Origin: UBA6544 sp038131165 | GTDB taxonomy: Bacteria > Pseudomonadota > Alphaproteobacteria > UBA8366 | Assembly (NCBI GenBank): GCA_038131165.1 | Contig: JAYPOZ010000074.1 | Span: 1 to 23,227, forward strand | DNA length: 23,227 nt | Direction: 5' to 3' | Shown here: one piece after another, positions 1-7,554 of the stretch | Layout: each line of letters begins with the position of its first letter | Position numbering within the stretch: position 1 is the first letter of the stretch | Notes under the pieces: model-generated | Database searches by the model: none | What the model was told of the DNA's origin: nothing | What the model saw: only the letters and a program-made list of their open reading frames with translations | Program-made: the position numbers and the translations under genes

Positions 1-232
1 CCGGAGTCGTCTCGTCGAGGTACTCGCAGATGACCGAGGACTCGAACAGCACTTCGTCTCCGACCCGCAGCAAGGGCACTTTGCCCAGTGGTGATATCTC
101 GGTGAACCACGCCGGTTTATCCGCGAGGCTGACATAGACGCGGTGATGGGGAATCGACTTTTCGGCCAAGGTAATCAACGCGCGCTGGACGTAGGGGCAG
201 AGGTTGTGGCTGACCAGGGTTAGGTCGGACAT
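1..232 (-). CDS. Glutathione S-transferase, N-terminal part (cut by window edge)
   Basis: Reading the minus strand from the ATG at 232 gives about 77 residues of a thioredoxin-fold GST N-terminal domain; the C-terminal helical domain lies outside the window. The start reads MSDLTLVSHNLCPYVQRA, so a CPYVQR motif puts a candidate catalytic cysteine at residue 12, as in omega/beta-like GSTs rather than Ser/Tyr classes. Later come a cis-proline segment (SPLGKVPLL) and the glutathione gamma-glutamyl binding motif ESSVICEYL. The family conjugates glutathione to electrophiles or carries out glutathione-dependent thiol transfer in the cytoplasm. It is divergent from the gene at 404. The exact class and substrate cannot be set from half a protein. 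Confidence 0.88.
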   Translation of the reverse strand, partial: MSDLTLVSHNLCPYVQRALITLAEKSIPHHRVYVSLADKPAWFTEISPLGKVPLLRVGDEVLFESSVICEYLDETTP

Positions 233-403
233 GTCGGATCCTTTTGCTTGCAGGGCCCGTCTATCTATCCGTTCCGCGCTTCGGGCGGGATTCGCGATTT
301 GTGCAAGCGCGGCATGCAAATTGGCGGAATTGACTTCTCCCGCGATTGCGGCGGCCCGTCTGGCATCGCATGATGACGGTATTCGGGACGCAGGGAGCCG
401 GGC

Positions 404-1231
404 ATGGATTTGAAGGACAGAATCGGCGTTGATTTGGGACGCCGCGTATCGCTTGAGGCGGGGGTCGAATGGGCGGTCGCGAACGGCGTCAAATACATCG
501 ACGCTCAGCTCGACATCGCGCCGAACGGGCTGACCAGCTTTGACGAGGGACGGTGCGCGCCGATCCGGGAGGCGGCCAAGGCGAACGGCATTCATCTCGG
601 GTTGCATACCCTGTCCGGGGTCAACATTGCCGAATATTCGCCGTATTTTTCGGAAGCCGTCGATCGCTACCTCCGCGAATATATCGACGTGGCCAAGCGT
701 CTCGACGCGGAATGGATCGTCGTCCATCCGGGCCACCATTTCGGCGACAAGGAACTCCGCATGAAAACCGCGGTCGAACACATCCAGCGCGCCTGCGACT
801 ACGCGGAGGAACAGGGGGCCACTCTGTACCTGGAAAACATGAACTGGGAGCCCGACTTGGCCGAAGTGCACTACCTCGCGCACACGCTCGAAGAGGCGAG
901 ATTTTATTTCGACCGACTCCCGTCGCCGAACCTGAAATGGTCCTTTACCGTCAATCACGCGCATCTGGTTCCGGACGGCATCGACGGTTTCATCGACGGG
1001 CTCGACATGCGCCGACTGGGCGAGGTGCGGATCGCCGATTGCACCGGGGAGTACGAAATTCACATGAAACCGGGCGAGGGCAACATCGATTTCGGCCATA
1101 TGTTCAGGCGGACCGAGGCCAGCGGTTTCCGGGGCCATTACATGAACGCCTTCGGTTCGCTCGACGACATGAACGCTGCGCGGGACTATCTGGTGAAATG
1201 CGCCGCCGAGGCCGGGGTGGCCGTGGAGTAG
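404..1231 (+). CDS. Sugar phosphate isomerase/epimerase-like TIM-barrel protein
   Basis: A 275-residue protein of the xylose isomerase-like/AP-endonuclease-2 TIM-barrel family (PF01261 type), usual length for the family. Candidate metal and substrate residues fall at barrel strand ends: H68 (LGLHTLSG), H108 (VVHPGHH), E144 (LYLENMNW), H185/H187 (VNHAHLVPDG), H220 and the PGEGNIDF loop at 223-230, which is typical of sugar isomerases/epimerases and hydroxypyruvate isomerase relatives. No signal peptide, so cytoplasmic. The ATG at 404 has GGGAG a few bases upstream. It stands alone, with about 110 bases to the next gene. The family covers isomerases, epimerases and dehydratases of sugars or inositols, so the reaction is not assigned. 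An endonuclease role is unlikely given the LENMNW and PGEGNIDF signatures. Confidence 0.85.
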   Translation: MDLKDRIGVDLGRRVSLEAGVEWAVANGVKYIDAQLDIAPNGLTSFDEGRCAPIREAAKANGIHLGLHTLSGVNIAEYSPYFSEAVDRYLREYIDVAKRLDAEWIVVHPGHHFGDKELRMKTAVEHIQRACDYAEEQGATLYLENMNWEPDLAEVHYLAHTLEEARFYFDRLPSPNLKWSFTVNHAHLVPDGIDGFIDGLDMRRLGEVRIADCTGEYEIHMKPGEGNIDFGHMFRRTEASGFRGHYMNAFGSLDDMNAARDYLVKCAAEAGVAVE

Positions 1232-1343
1232 TCCGGGGTGGTCACAATTCGGTAATATGCAATTGACGCTAATGTGACTTCATGTGTCCGGCGCGCATCG
1301 ATATGGTGCGGGTGTAGATTAGAAGAATTTAAAGGAAGAGCCT

Positions 1344-1769
1344 ATGAGACGGTTAAGAGGGCTATTCGTCGGCGCGCTGGCGGCGTTGATGCTGATCGCG
1401 GGCAATGCGGATGCGGCGGCACCCAAGCGGGTGAAAGTATCGGGCGAGATCGTCGACACGTGGTGCTAAATCACCGAAATCATGTACGCGCTGGGCAGTG
1501 CGCACCATCGCTGCGCCATCTGGTGCGCCGTCGGCGGGATACCGGTTTCGCTGAAGGGCAACGACGGCAATACCTACATGGTCCTGAAGATGGAAGGCGA
1601 CGGGACGAATGTCGCCAATCCAGCGGTTCTCAAAATTCAGAGCCATGAAGTCAGCGTCGAAGGCGACCTCTATGAGCGCGACGGCGTCAAATATCTGATC
1701 GTGACGCAGGTCCACGACGACAAAGGCGTGGTGAACATGACCCACAAAGAATACGGGGTACAGCCATGA
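1344..1769 (+). pseudogene. Exported Cys-rich protein interrupted by an in-frame TAA
   Basis: From the ATG at 1344 the frame encodes a signal peptide (MRRLRGLFVGALAALMLIAG, cleavage probably after NADA), then KRVKVSGEIVDTWC, then TAA at 1467-1469, then continues in the same frame for 99 codons to the stop at 1769. Downstream of the stop the frame still looks coding: HHRCAIWCAVGGIPVSL, then DGNTYMVLK, ending MTHKEYGVQP. The intact product would be about 141 residues with cysteines at 41, 57 and 61 (C-x15-C-x3-C). AAGGAAGAG precedes the ATG as ribosome site. The last bases overlap the start of the next gene (ATGA, 1766-1769), so it is first in an exported-protein run ending in SCO1. The TAA is one base from a Tyr codon. 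It is either a real nonsense mutation or a sequence error. Re-initiation at the ATG at 1482 would give a product without a signal peptide. The biochemical function is not known to me. Confidence 0.7.
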
Positions 1770-2293
1770 ACAGGTTTTTTCGAGGTGTCGCGTTCGCCGT
1801 CGCCGGCATGGTGACCCTCGGTATCGCCGCCGCCCAGGCCGCCGACGGATGGGGAATCGAAGGGGAAAAGGTTGTCCGCTACGACGCCAAGGTGGTGGAT
1901 TTGCTCTGCGAGTTGACTGGGGATTGCCCGGCCAATTGCGGCGGCGGCAAGCGCCAGCTCGGCCTTTTGAAGACGGACGGGACGCTCTGGCCCGTGGCCA
2001 AGAACAACGATCCTTTCGCCGGCGCGACCGATGACCTGATCGAGTTCTGCGGCAAGACCATCACGGCGGACGGTCTCGAGATTCACAGTCCGAAGATGAA
2101 AATCTTTCAGCTGCAGTTCAAACGCCTGGCGCCGGACGGCAAGTGGGCCCGGGCGAACTGGTTCACCCGCAATTGGGGGGAGCGGAATCCGGGCAAGGAT
2201 GCCGACAGCTGGATTTGGGAAGACGAGACCGTGAAGAAGCTAATCGCCGAAGACGGCGTGCTGGGTGTCCCGGGATTGAAGCCGAAGGAATGA
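1766..2293 (+). CDS. Exported Cys-rich protein upstream of SCO1
   Basis: A 175-residue protein with a clear signal peptide (hydrophobic residues 8-23, probable cleavage after AAAQA near 26), so periplasmic. The mature part begins with YDAKVVDLLCELTGDCPANC followed by a glycine run: cysteines at 48, 54 and 58, plus C95. The order (valine-aspartate strand, first Cys, then a C-x3-C pair followed by GG and a DG turn) matches the protein encoded just upstream, so the two look like diverged paralogues. The C-terminal third is rich in Trp, Lys and Asp. The start overlaps the upstream stop (ATGA) and the stop overlaps the SCO1 start (ATGATG at 2290), so translation is probably coupled. The cysteine spacing would suit copper, heme or disulfide chemistry, but this is inference; I do not recognise a named family. 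Confidence 0.8.
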   Translation: MNRFFRGVAFAVAGMVTLGIAAAQAADGWGIEGEKVVRYDAKVVDLLCELTGDCPANCGGGKRQLGLLKTDGTLWPVAKNNDPFAGATDDLIEFCGKTITADGLEIHSPKMKIFQLQFKRLAPDGKWARANWFTRNWGERNPGKDADSWIWEDETVKKLIAEDGVLGVPGLKPKE

Positions 2294-2898
2294 TGCTTTT
2301 ACGCTTCGGGCGGTTCGCGGCATGCCTCGTGATGTGCGCCGCGTTCCTTCCTTGGCCCTCCTCGGCCAAGGATACGCCGTTTCCGTTCAAAATCGGCGGG
2401 CCGTTCGAGCTCTCCGACGATGCGGGGAGGCCGGTCACCGATCAGAGCTTCCGTGGCCGCTTCATGCTGATCTATTTCGGCTATACCTATTGTCCCGATA
2501 TCTGCCCGACCAACCTGCAGGTCATGGGGACGGCGCTGGACAGCTTGCGGGCCAAGGATCCGAAAGCCGAAGCGCGCGTCGTGCCGGTCTTCATCACCAT
2601 CGACCCCGAACGCGACACGGGCGAGCTGCTGCGCGAATATGTCGGGAACTTCCATCCCCGCATGGTCGGGCTGCGGGGCAACGCGGCGCAGACCGAGGCC
2701 GTCACGCAGGCCTACCGCATGCACGCGATCAAGGTTTTGCCGGACGGGGCGGACCCGGAAGATTACCTGATGAGCCACAGCTCGATCACGTTCCTAATGG
2801 GGCCGGACGGCGAACTGGTCACGCTGTTTCCGCACGACACGACACCCGAGAAAATGACGGCCGTGCTTGAGAAATATCTTGCGGGCGGCGGTTCTTAG
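2290..2898 (+). CDS. SCO1/SenC/PrrC family copper-binding protein
   Basis: A 202-residue thioredoxin-fold protein of the SCO1/SenC family, which delivers copper to the CuA site of cytochrome c oxidase or reduces its cysteines. The N-terminal hydrophobic stretch (residues 8-26) acts as signal or anchor, placing the domain in the periplasm. All three expected copper ligands are visible: C68 and C72 in YTYCPDICPTN, and H163 in MSHSS. The family segment FITIDPERDT is at 101-110. Start codons ATG at 2290 and 2293 are both possible; 2290 overlaps the upstream TGA and would couple translation. The last three bases overlap the convergent permease gene. The two cysteine-rich exported proteins upstream are likely functional partners. 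Confidence 0.93.
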   Translation: MMLLRFGRFAACLVMCAAFLPWPSSAKDTPFPFKIGGPFELSDDAGRPVTDQSFRGRFMLIYFGYTYCPDICPTNLQVMGTALDSLRAKDPKAEARVVPVFITIDPERDTGELLREYVGNFHPRMVGLRGNAAQTEAVTQAYRMHAIKVLPDGADPEDYLMSHSSITFLMGPDGELVTLFPHDTTPEKMTAVLEKYLAGGGS

Positions 2899-3812
2899 CC
2901 GAACAGCACCAGAAGAATGATGCCCGTGATCACCAAGGCGATGCCGCAGAGTTCCCTCGGTGTGGAGCGTTCCTTGAAGAACCAGTAGGACGCGGCGAGC
3001 GTGAACACGAACTCGACCTGGGCCAGCGATTTCACATAGGCGGCCTGTTCCAGAGTGAAAGCGGTCGCCCAACCGATAGTCCCCATGACACTCGAGACGC
3101 CGACCAGAAGGCAGACCTTCCGATTGTTCCAGATAATCCGGTATTGTCCGGGGTTCGTGACAAGCACGTAAAGACACATCACCACGGTCTGCATCGTCAG
3201 CATGGCGATCATCGTCAGGCCGGCCCGGTAGAGGAAGTCGTCGACGCCGAGGATCAGGCTGGCCTTGCGCATCGACAGCGACGCCATCGCGAACGCCAAT
3301 CCCGAGGCGACGCCGATCCAGGCCGCCTTGTCGAACAATAGGGTGAGCAACTGCCCACCCCGTAGCCCGGTCTTGGCGACCGTGATCATGATGACGCCGA
3401 TCACGCTGACGAGGATCGCCGCCCAGCCGTATATGACGACCACTTCGCCGAAGAAGAGCGCTCCCAGAATGGCGGTCAGAAAGGCCTCCGTCCGGGCGTA
3501 GGTCGTCCCGACGGCGAAATTCCTGAGCGAGAACAGATAGACCAGCAGAGCCGTTCCCATGATCTGGGAGGCTCCCGCCAAAGCGGTCATTGCGATGAAG
3601 CTGCCGCTTATCTCGGGGAAGGCTTCGCTCGTGCGGCTGTGCAGGAACCATACATAGAGCAACCCGAAGGGCAATCCGAACAGGAACCGCACCATGGTGA
3701 CCGAGATCGTGGTCAGTTCCGAGGTCAGATGCTTTTGGGCGGCCGAACGGATGTTCTGCACGAATGCCGCGAAAATCGTAATCGGTATCCAAAGCCAGGG
3801 GAGGGCGGCCAT
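2895..3812 (-). CDS. DMT superfamily permease (EamA family)
   Basis: A 305-residue, strongly hydrophobic inner-membrane protein with about ten predicted transmembrane helices arranged as two EamA repeats (roughly residues 5-150 and 155-305). The glycine/alanine-rich helices (e.g. SGLAFAMASLSMRK) and the repeat C-terminal segments, near GALFFGEVVVIYGWAAILV and SYWFFKERSTPRELCGIAL, are typical of drug/metabolite transporters. The family exports or imports amino acids, metabolites or drugs; the substrate is not readable. It ends convergently with SCO1, sharing 4 bases. It is divergent from the LysR gene at 3982 across 169 bases, an arrangement in which the LysR protein often controls the transporter. 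Confidence 0.9.
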   Translation of the reverse strand: MAALPWLWIPITIFAAFVQNIRSAAQKHLTSELTTISVTMVRFLFGLPFGLLYVWFLHSRTSEAFPEISGSFIAMTALAGASQIMGTALLVYLFSLRNFAVGTTYARTEAFLTAILGALFFGEVVVIYGWAAILVSVIGVIMITVAKTGLRGGQLLTLLFDKAAWIGVASGLAFAMASLSMRKASLILGVDDFLYRAGLTMIAMLTMQTVVMCLYVLVTNPGQYRIIWNNRKVCLLVGVSSVMGTIGWATAFTLEQAAYVKSLAQVEFVFTLAASYWFFKERSTPRELCGIALVITGIILLVLFG

Positions 3813-3930
3813 TCTCGACGTACCTTTAAGTTTGTTTCATCTCAGACGGATGGATGGCGTGTCAGGCTGATCGGCGCGCCACGACGCCGTCAACGGATAC
3901 AGGCAATACTGGGAAACGCGTAGACTGACA

Positions 3931-3948
3931 AAGGATTATCCTTCATAA
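3931..3948. promoter_or_regulatory. Candidate LysR operator (overlapping dyads)
   Basis: In the 169-base gap between the permease and the LysR gene, AAGGATTATCCTT (3931-3943) is a perfect 6+1+6 palindrome. It overlaps TTATCCTTCATAA (3936-3948), which fits the LysR T-N11-A rule with TTAT/ATAA arms. The site is 33-50 bases upstream of the LysR start, as expected for autoregulation and divergent control. Binding is inferred, not shown. The rest of this gap has no other feature I can support. Confidence 0.4.
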
Positions 3949-3981
3949 AGATATGAGATTAATTCACAGTAAATCGAACCG

Positions 3982-4895
3982 ATGTCGTCCCTATTGCCAT
4001 TGAACGGGCTGCGCACATTCGAAGCGGCTGCGCGCCATTTGAATTTCAGCCGCGCCGCGGACGAATTGAATGTGACCCCATCCGCCGTCAGCCATCAGAT
4101 AAAGGAACTGGAGAGCCTTCTCGGCGTGATCCTGTTCGACCGTCTCCATAGGGGGCTGGCGCTGACATCCGCCGGGGAATTGCTGCTGCCGGGCGTGAGA
4201 ACGGGGCTCGGCGCCTTACGCAGGCCGTCGATGGCGTGCGGACGCGTTTTCAATCGAGCGCGCTGACGGTTTCGGTGCCGCCCTCCGTGGCGATGAAATG
4301 GCTGGTGCCGCGGTTGGGCAGCTTTAAGCAATCGCATCCCGAGATCGACGTCCGGCTTTCCTCCGACAGCGAGCTTCCGAATTTCACCCGTGGCGACGTC
4401 GATATCGCGGTTCACTACGGAGACGGCAGGTACAACGGATTGGCCTCGGAGCGGTTGGCCTCCAACTCGGTGGCGCCCATGTGCAGCCCCGCATTGCTGC
4501 AGGGGGAACGGCCCTTGGCAACGCCAGCGGATTTGAAGCATTTTACCTTGCTCCATGACACCGGCCCCTCCGAAGCGGACGACGCCTCCTACGATTGGAA
4601 CCGTTGGCTGCGCGACCACGGAGTGGACGGGGTCGATGCGTCTCTGGGCCTGCGGTTCGGCGCGTCGGCAGATGTCTTGAACGCCGCCGTTGCCGGCGCC
4701 GGTGTGGCGATCGGGAAAACCGCGCTGGCGATCGACGATCTGAAGGCCGGACGTCTCGTCTGTCTGTTCGACTCGGTGGTGCCGGAAGCGATGGCCTATT
4801 TCGCGGTGTATCGTCGCGGCGCGTTGGAGCAGAGAAAAATCAGAATTTTTCGGGACTGGCTGTTTCGGGAATTTGCCGAGGAACAAGAAGCTTAA
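3982..4895 (+). pseudogene. GcvA-like LysR regulator with a one-base frameshift
   Basis: The first frame (from ATG at 3982) encodes a complete GcvA/AmpR-type DNA-binding domain: LPLNGLRTFEAAARHLNFSR, then a helix-turn-helix with VTPSAVSHQIKELE, then the wing FDRLHRGLALTSAG. Near 4215-4218 the coding sense moves to the frame one base back: GCC TT then ACG CAG GCC GTC GAT continues as TQAVDGVRTRF into an effector-binding domain (PPSVAMKWLVPRLGSF, SDSELPNFTRGDVDIAVHYG) ending at 4895. One missing base explains this. The restored product would be about 304 residues, normal for LysR. Left as it is, the first frame stops at 4266 and would yield only the DNA-binding half. It may be a sequencing error or a genuine recent pseudogene. 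It probably regulated the divergent permease. Confidence 0.85.
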
Positions 4896-5134
4896 TTCTC
4901 TTTTGCTTCGAGTTCGGCGCGAAAGCGGTGTGCCCCCGGGCTGGAGAGAAACTTCTCAACCGTCACGGCGTTCCACGTCCGGCCCTTTCGCGTCGTGATC
5001 CGCTTGGCGTTCAGATGATCCGCGATTGCCGCGGATTCCAAGAGCCCGTTTGCTTCCGCCGCCAGAACCTCGGCGACAATTGTGCGGACGAAGGCGCGGA
5101 CCTTCCTCTTGCGGTCATCCGCGGCCTCAATCAC
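4892..5134 (-). CDS. Small protein resembling the recombinase-domain helix-turn-helix
   Basis: An 80-residue, highly charged protein. The segment IADHLNAKRITTRKGRTWNA followed by VTVEKFLSSPG resembles the end of the large serine recombinase domain (PF07508: ALN..GI.T..G..W...TV..IL..P), but there is no resolvase catalytic domain. No signal peptide or membrane helix. The start is GTG at 5134 (MIEAADDRK), lying inside the last codons of the MFS gene (8-base overlap), so translation is probably coupled to it. At the other end it overlaps the LysR stop by three bases. It could be a small DNA-binding protein or a relic of a recombinase. Function unknown. Confidence 0.6.
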   Translation of the reverse strand: MIEAADDRKRKVRAFVRTIVAEVLAAEANGLLESAAIADHLNAKRITTRKGRTWNAVTVEKFLSSPGAHRFRAELEAKEN

Positions 5135-6356
5135 TGGAGCGGTCTCCCGGCAGATCTTTCGGCTTCATGACCCGCATCACGATGGGGCCCACCATCATGA
5201 TCACGGCGATATGGGCAAAGGCGATGCCCCAATTCATCACGGTTTCGCCGCCCAACGCGTCGAGCAGTATGCCGAGCACCAAGGGGCCGACAAAACCGCC
5301 GCCGTATCCCAGCATTGCGTGGACGGCGAGCGTCGCTCCGCGGCGGCCCGGTTCCGCCGCACCGACAGTGCCCGCCGTCAGCGAGGAAGAATCTGCGTAG
5401 ATCATCGCGTTATAGACCAGGCACACGAGCGCGGCCGCGCCGTAGCCGAGGCCGGCGCTGAAGCCGACCACGGCGGAGAGCGCCATCGAGACCATCATGA
5501 CGCTCAGTATCCAGCGTCGGCGGCCGATTCGGATGGCTACCTCGTTGCCGATGACGCTGGTCGCGGTGCCCATCAACTCCATCAACATGGCAATAACGGT
5601 CGGAATGAAGAAGTTCGGCGCCTCTCCCTGCGCGGCCGTGAACACCAAAAACGCGACGACCCAGGAGCGTAGAGTGAACATTTCCCAGGTGTGTACGCAG
5701 TAGCCGATCGCATAGGCCATCGCCGAACGGTTGCGGAAGATCGGCATGAAATCGAAGGGATGAATCTTCTCCTCGCGCGGTGGCGGCGTCCGCGACGGGA
5801 CCAAGATGGTCATAATCGCCAGAGCGAGAAAACTGCCGAATGCGGAGATCAGAAAGGCCGTGTGCCAGTCGAAGTGATCGGCGGCGAATCCGGCGATAAC
5901 GAAGGACAAGGATCCGCCGAGGCCAATGCTGGCGGCGTGGAAGGCGACTGCGCGCGATTGCTTCGGTCCCTCGATCAAGTCCGCCAGCGCTTTCAGGCCG
6001 ACCATGTAGGTACCGCCCCAGCCAATGCCCGCGAGGGTGCGGAACAGAAGGCCGCTCCAGAAGCCTTCCGCGATATAGGCCATGCCGATGTGGGAGAGGC
6101 AGGTCAGCGTGACGAAACAGATATAGACGCGGCGCGGGTCGACCCGATCGGTGATCGGCAGGATGAAGGGAACCGATAGGGCGTAGGCGAGGAAAATGAT
6201 TCCGGAAAGCCAGCCGGCCTCGGTATGGGAAATTCCCCATTCCTGGATGAAGGTGGGGAGCAGCGCCGAGAAGGTGAACGAGCCGATCTGCGTTAAGGTC
6301 TGCGCCGCGCAAACGGCGGCGATGAGATAGGCGGCTGAAGAACGGAGCGGTGACAT
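5127..6356 (-). CDS. MFS transporter
   Basis: A 409-residue major facilitator superfamily permease with about twelve hydrophobic helices in two halves joined by a charged cytoplasmic loop near residues 190-205 (PSRTPPPREEKIHPF). The loop between helices 2 and 3 has an MFS motif-A-like sequence (ITDRVDPRRVY). The first half contains RTLAGIGWGGTYMVGLKALA, typical of helix 4 in MFS symporters. The family moves small solutes by proton coupling; the substrate is not evident. It starts at 6356, 71 bases downstream of the histidine kinase stop on the same strand, and its end overlaps the small recombinase-like gene. Confidence 0.9.
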   Translation of the reverse strand: MSPLRSSAAYLIAAVCAAQTLTQIGSFTFSALLPTFIQEWGISHTEAGWLSGIIFLAYALSVPFILPITDRVDPRRVYICFVTLTCLSHIGMAYIAEGFWSGLLFRTLAGIGWGGTYMVGLKALADLIEGPKQSRAVAFHAASIGLGGSLSFVIAGFAADHFDWHTAFLISAFGSFLALAIMTILVPSRTPPPREEKIHPFDFMPIFRNRSAMAYAIGYCVHTWEMFTLRSWVVAFLVFTAAQGEAPNFFIPTVIAMLMELMGTATSVIGNEVAIRIGRRRWILSVMMVSMALSAVVGFSAGLGYGAAALVCLVYNAMIYADSSSLTAGTVGAAEPGRRGATLAVHAMLGYGGGFVGPLVLGILLDALGGETVMNWGIAFAHIAVIMMVGPIVMRVMKPKDLPGDRSSD

Positions 6357-6427
6357 GGCGTTGGCGGGAACCCAGTGGATGGATCGGCACCTGACCTTAA
6401 CCGGACGTAACGCCGGTGCAACAGTAT

Positions 6428-7501
6428 CTAGTGCATCTCGCCGGTGCCTCCGGGGGGTGGAAATGACGCGGAGACGATCGTGCCGCGGCCCAATTCGCTA
6501 TCGATCGTCATCTCGCCGCCGTGCAGTTCGACCAACCCCCTCGCCAGCGGTAAGCCCAGCCCGGTGCCGCTTTCCGCATGTTCCAAACGGACAAATGGCT
6601 CGTAGATGCGCTTAAGGTCGCCCGGCGAAATACCGATGCCCGTATCGGAGACAGAGAAAACCGTCCCGCCCGTCTCGTCCTCCGCCGCCGATATCGCGAT
6701 GCGGCCATTCTGCCCGGTAAACTTCACCGCGTTTGAAAGCAGGTTGATCAAGACCTGCTTGATGGCACGTCGGTCGCCAAAGACACGCAGCTGCGCCGGG
6801 ACGCCGCCGTCGTCGATCTGCTGTGTTTTCGCTCTTGCCGCGGTTTCGACCAGCGCCAGGCATTCGCCGGCGAGTTCGAACGCCGAATGCCATTCGCACT
6901 CCAGGTCCATCTTGCCGGATTCGATCCGCGACATGTCGAGAATATCGTTGATCAGCGACAGGAGGTGTTTGCCGCTGTCGTGGATGTGGCCGGCATATTC
7001 GCGATAGGCTTCGGTGCCGATCGGGCCGACCCGCACATCTCGGATGGTCTCCGAGAAGCCGAGGATCGCATTCAGGGGCGTGCGCAATTCGTGACTCATA
7101 TGGGCGAGAAACTGCGCTATCGCGCGCGCTTCCGAGTCCGCTTGCAACGCTTGTCGTTGCGCTGTTTCCACCGCGGCCTGCAAGCGCTCGCGCTGATCCT
7201 GCAGTTCGCGTTCGGCACGCACCAGCAGATCCACGGCGCGGATCAGGACATACAGCATCGGTGGCGCTATGACCGCAGGCGCCAGGGTCGGCATCGCCAA
7301 GGTGATGCCCGCCACGGGGACTTCAAACAGGAAATAGATTAAATGGCACAGGACCGTGGAACTGATAATGGCGACGCCCGAGGAAATGAGCGTCGAGGGG
7401 ATGACGCCGAACGCCGAGACAAACGCCATTCCGCGCGAGATCCAGGCGGGTTTCCGAATCTCGCGTCGATCGGCTGCGAAAGGACTGTCCCCACTGTCCA
7501 A
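6428..7501 (-). CDS. Membrane sensor histidine kinase, DivJ/PleC-like
   Basis: A 357-residue sensor kinase. Two hydrophobic stretches (about 27-58 and 63-90) form a membrane anchor with almost no periplasmic loop. A coiled-coil linker (about 92-130) follows, then the HisKA domain with phospho-acceptor H137 in AHMSHELRTPLNAILGFS. The ATP-binding domain shows the N box NLLSNAVKFT (N257), G1 SDTGIGIS (D286) and G2 GTGLGLPLA (312-320). The HisKA helix pair (YREYAGHIHDSGKHLLSLIN) resembles the PleC/DivJ group of alphaproteobacterial kinases. The start is TTG at 7501, supported by GAGGA seven bases upstream and no better ATG. It lies 53 bases after gatB on the same strand. No response regulator is nearby, so the partner is unknown. 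Confidence 0.92.
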   Translation of the reverse strand: MDSGDSPFAADRREIRKPAWISRGMAFVSAFGVIPSTLISSGVAIISSTVLCHLIYFLFEVPVAGITLAMPTLAPAVIAPPMLYVLIRAVDLLVRAERELQDQRERLQAAVETAQRQALQADSEARAIAQFLAHMSHELRTPLNAILGFSETIRDVRVGPIGTEAYREYAGHIHDSGKHLLSLINDILDMSRIESGKMDLECEWHSAFELAGECLALVETAARAKTQQIDDGGVPAQLRVFGDRRAIKQVLINLLSNAVKFTGQNGRIAISAAEDETGGTVFSVSDTGIGISPGDLKRIYEPFVRLEHAESGTGLGLPLARGLVELHGGEMTIDSELGRGTIVSASFPPPGGTGEMH

Positions 7502-7554
7502 TATCGAATCCTCAATGCCGCTCCGGAACGGCCCTGCCGCTGGCGCGGAACAGG

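Noticed and set aside
1467..1469. Stop codon as a possible recoded amino acid
   Set aside because: The codon is TAA; known bacterial recoding to selenocysteine or pyrrolysine uses TGA or TAG, and no downstream hairpin element was seen.
4205..4235. Programmed frameshift in the LysR gene
   Set aside because: No slippery heptamer or strong downstream structure at the shift point; LysR regulators are not known to use programmed frameshifting.
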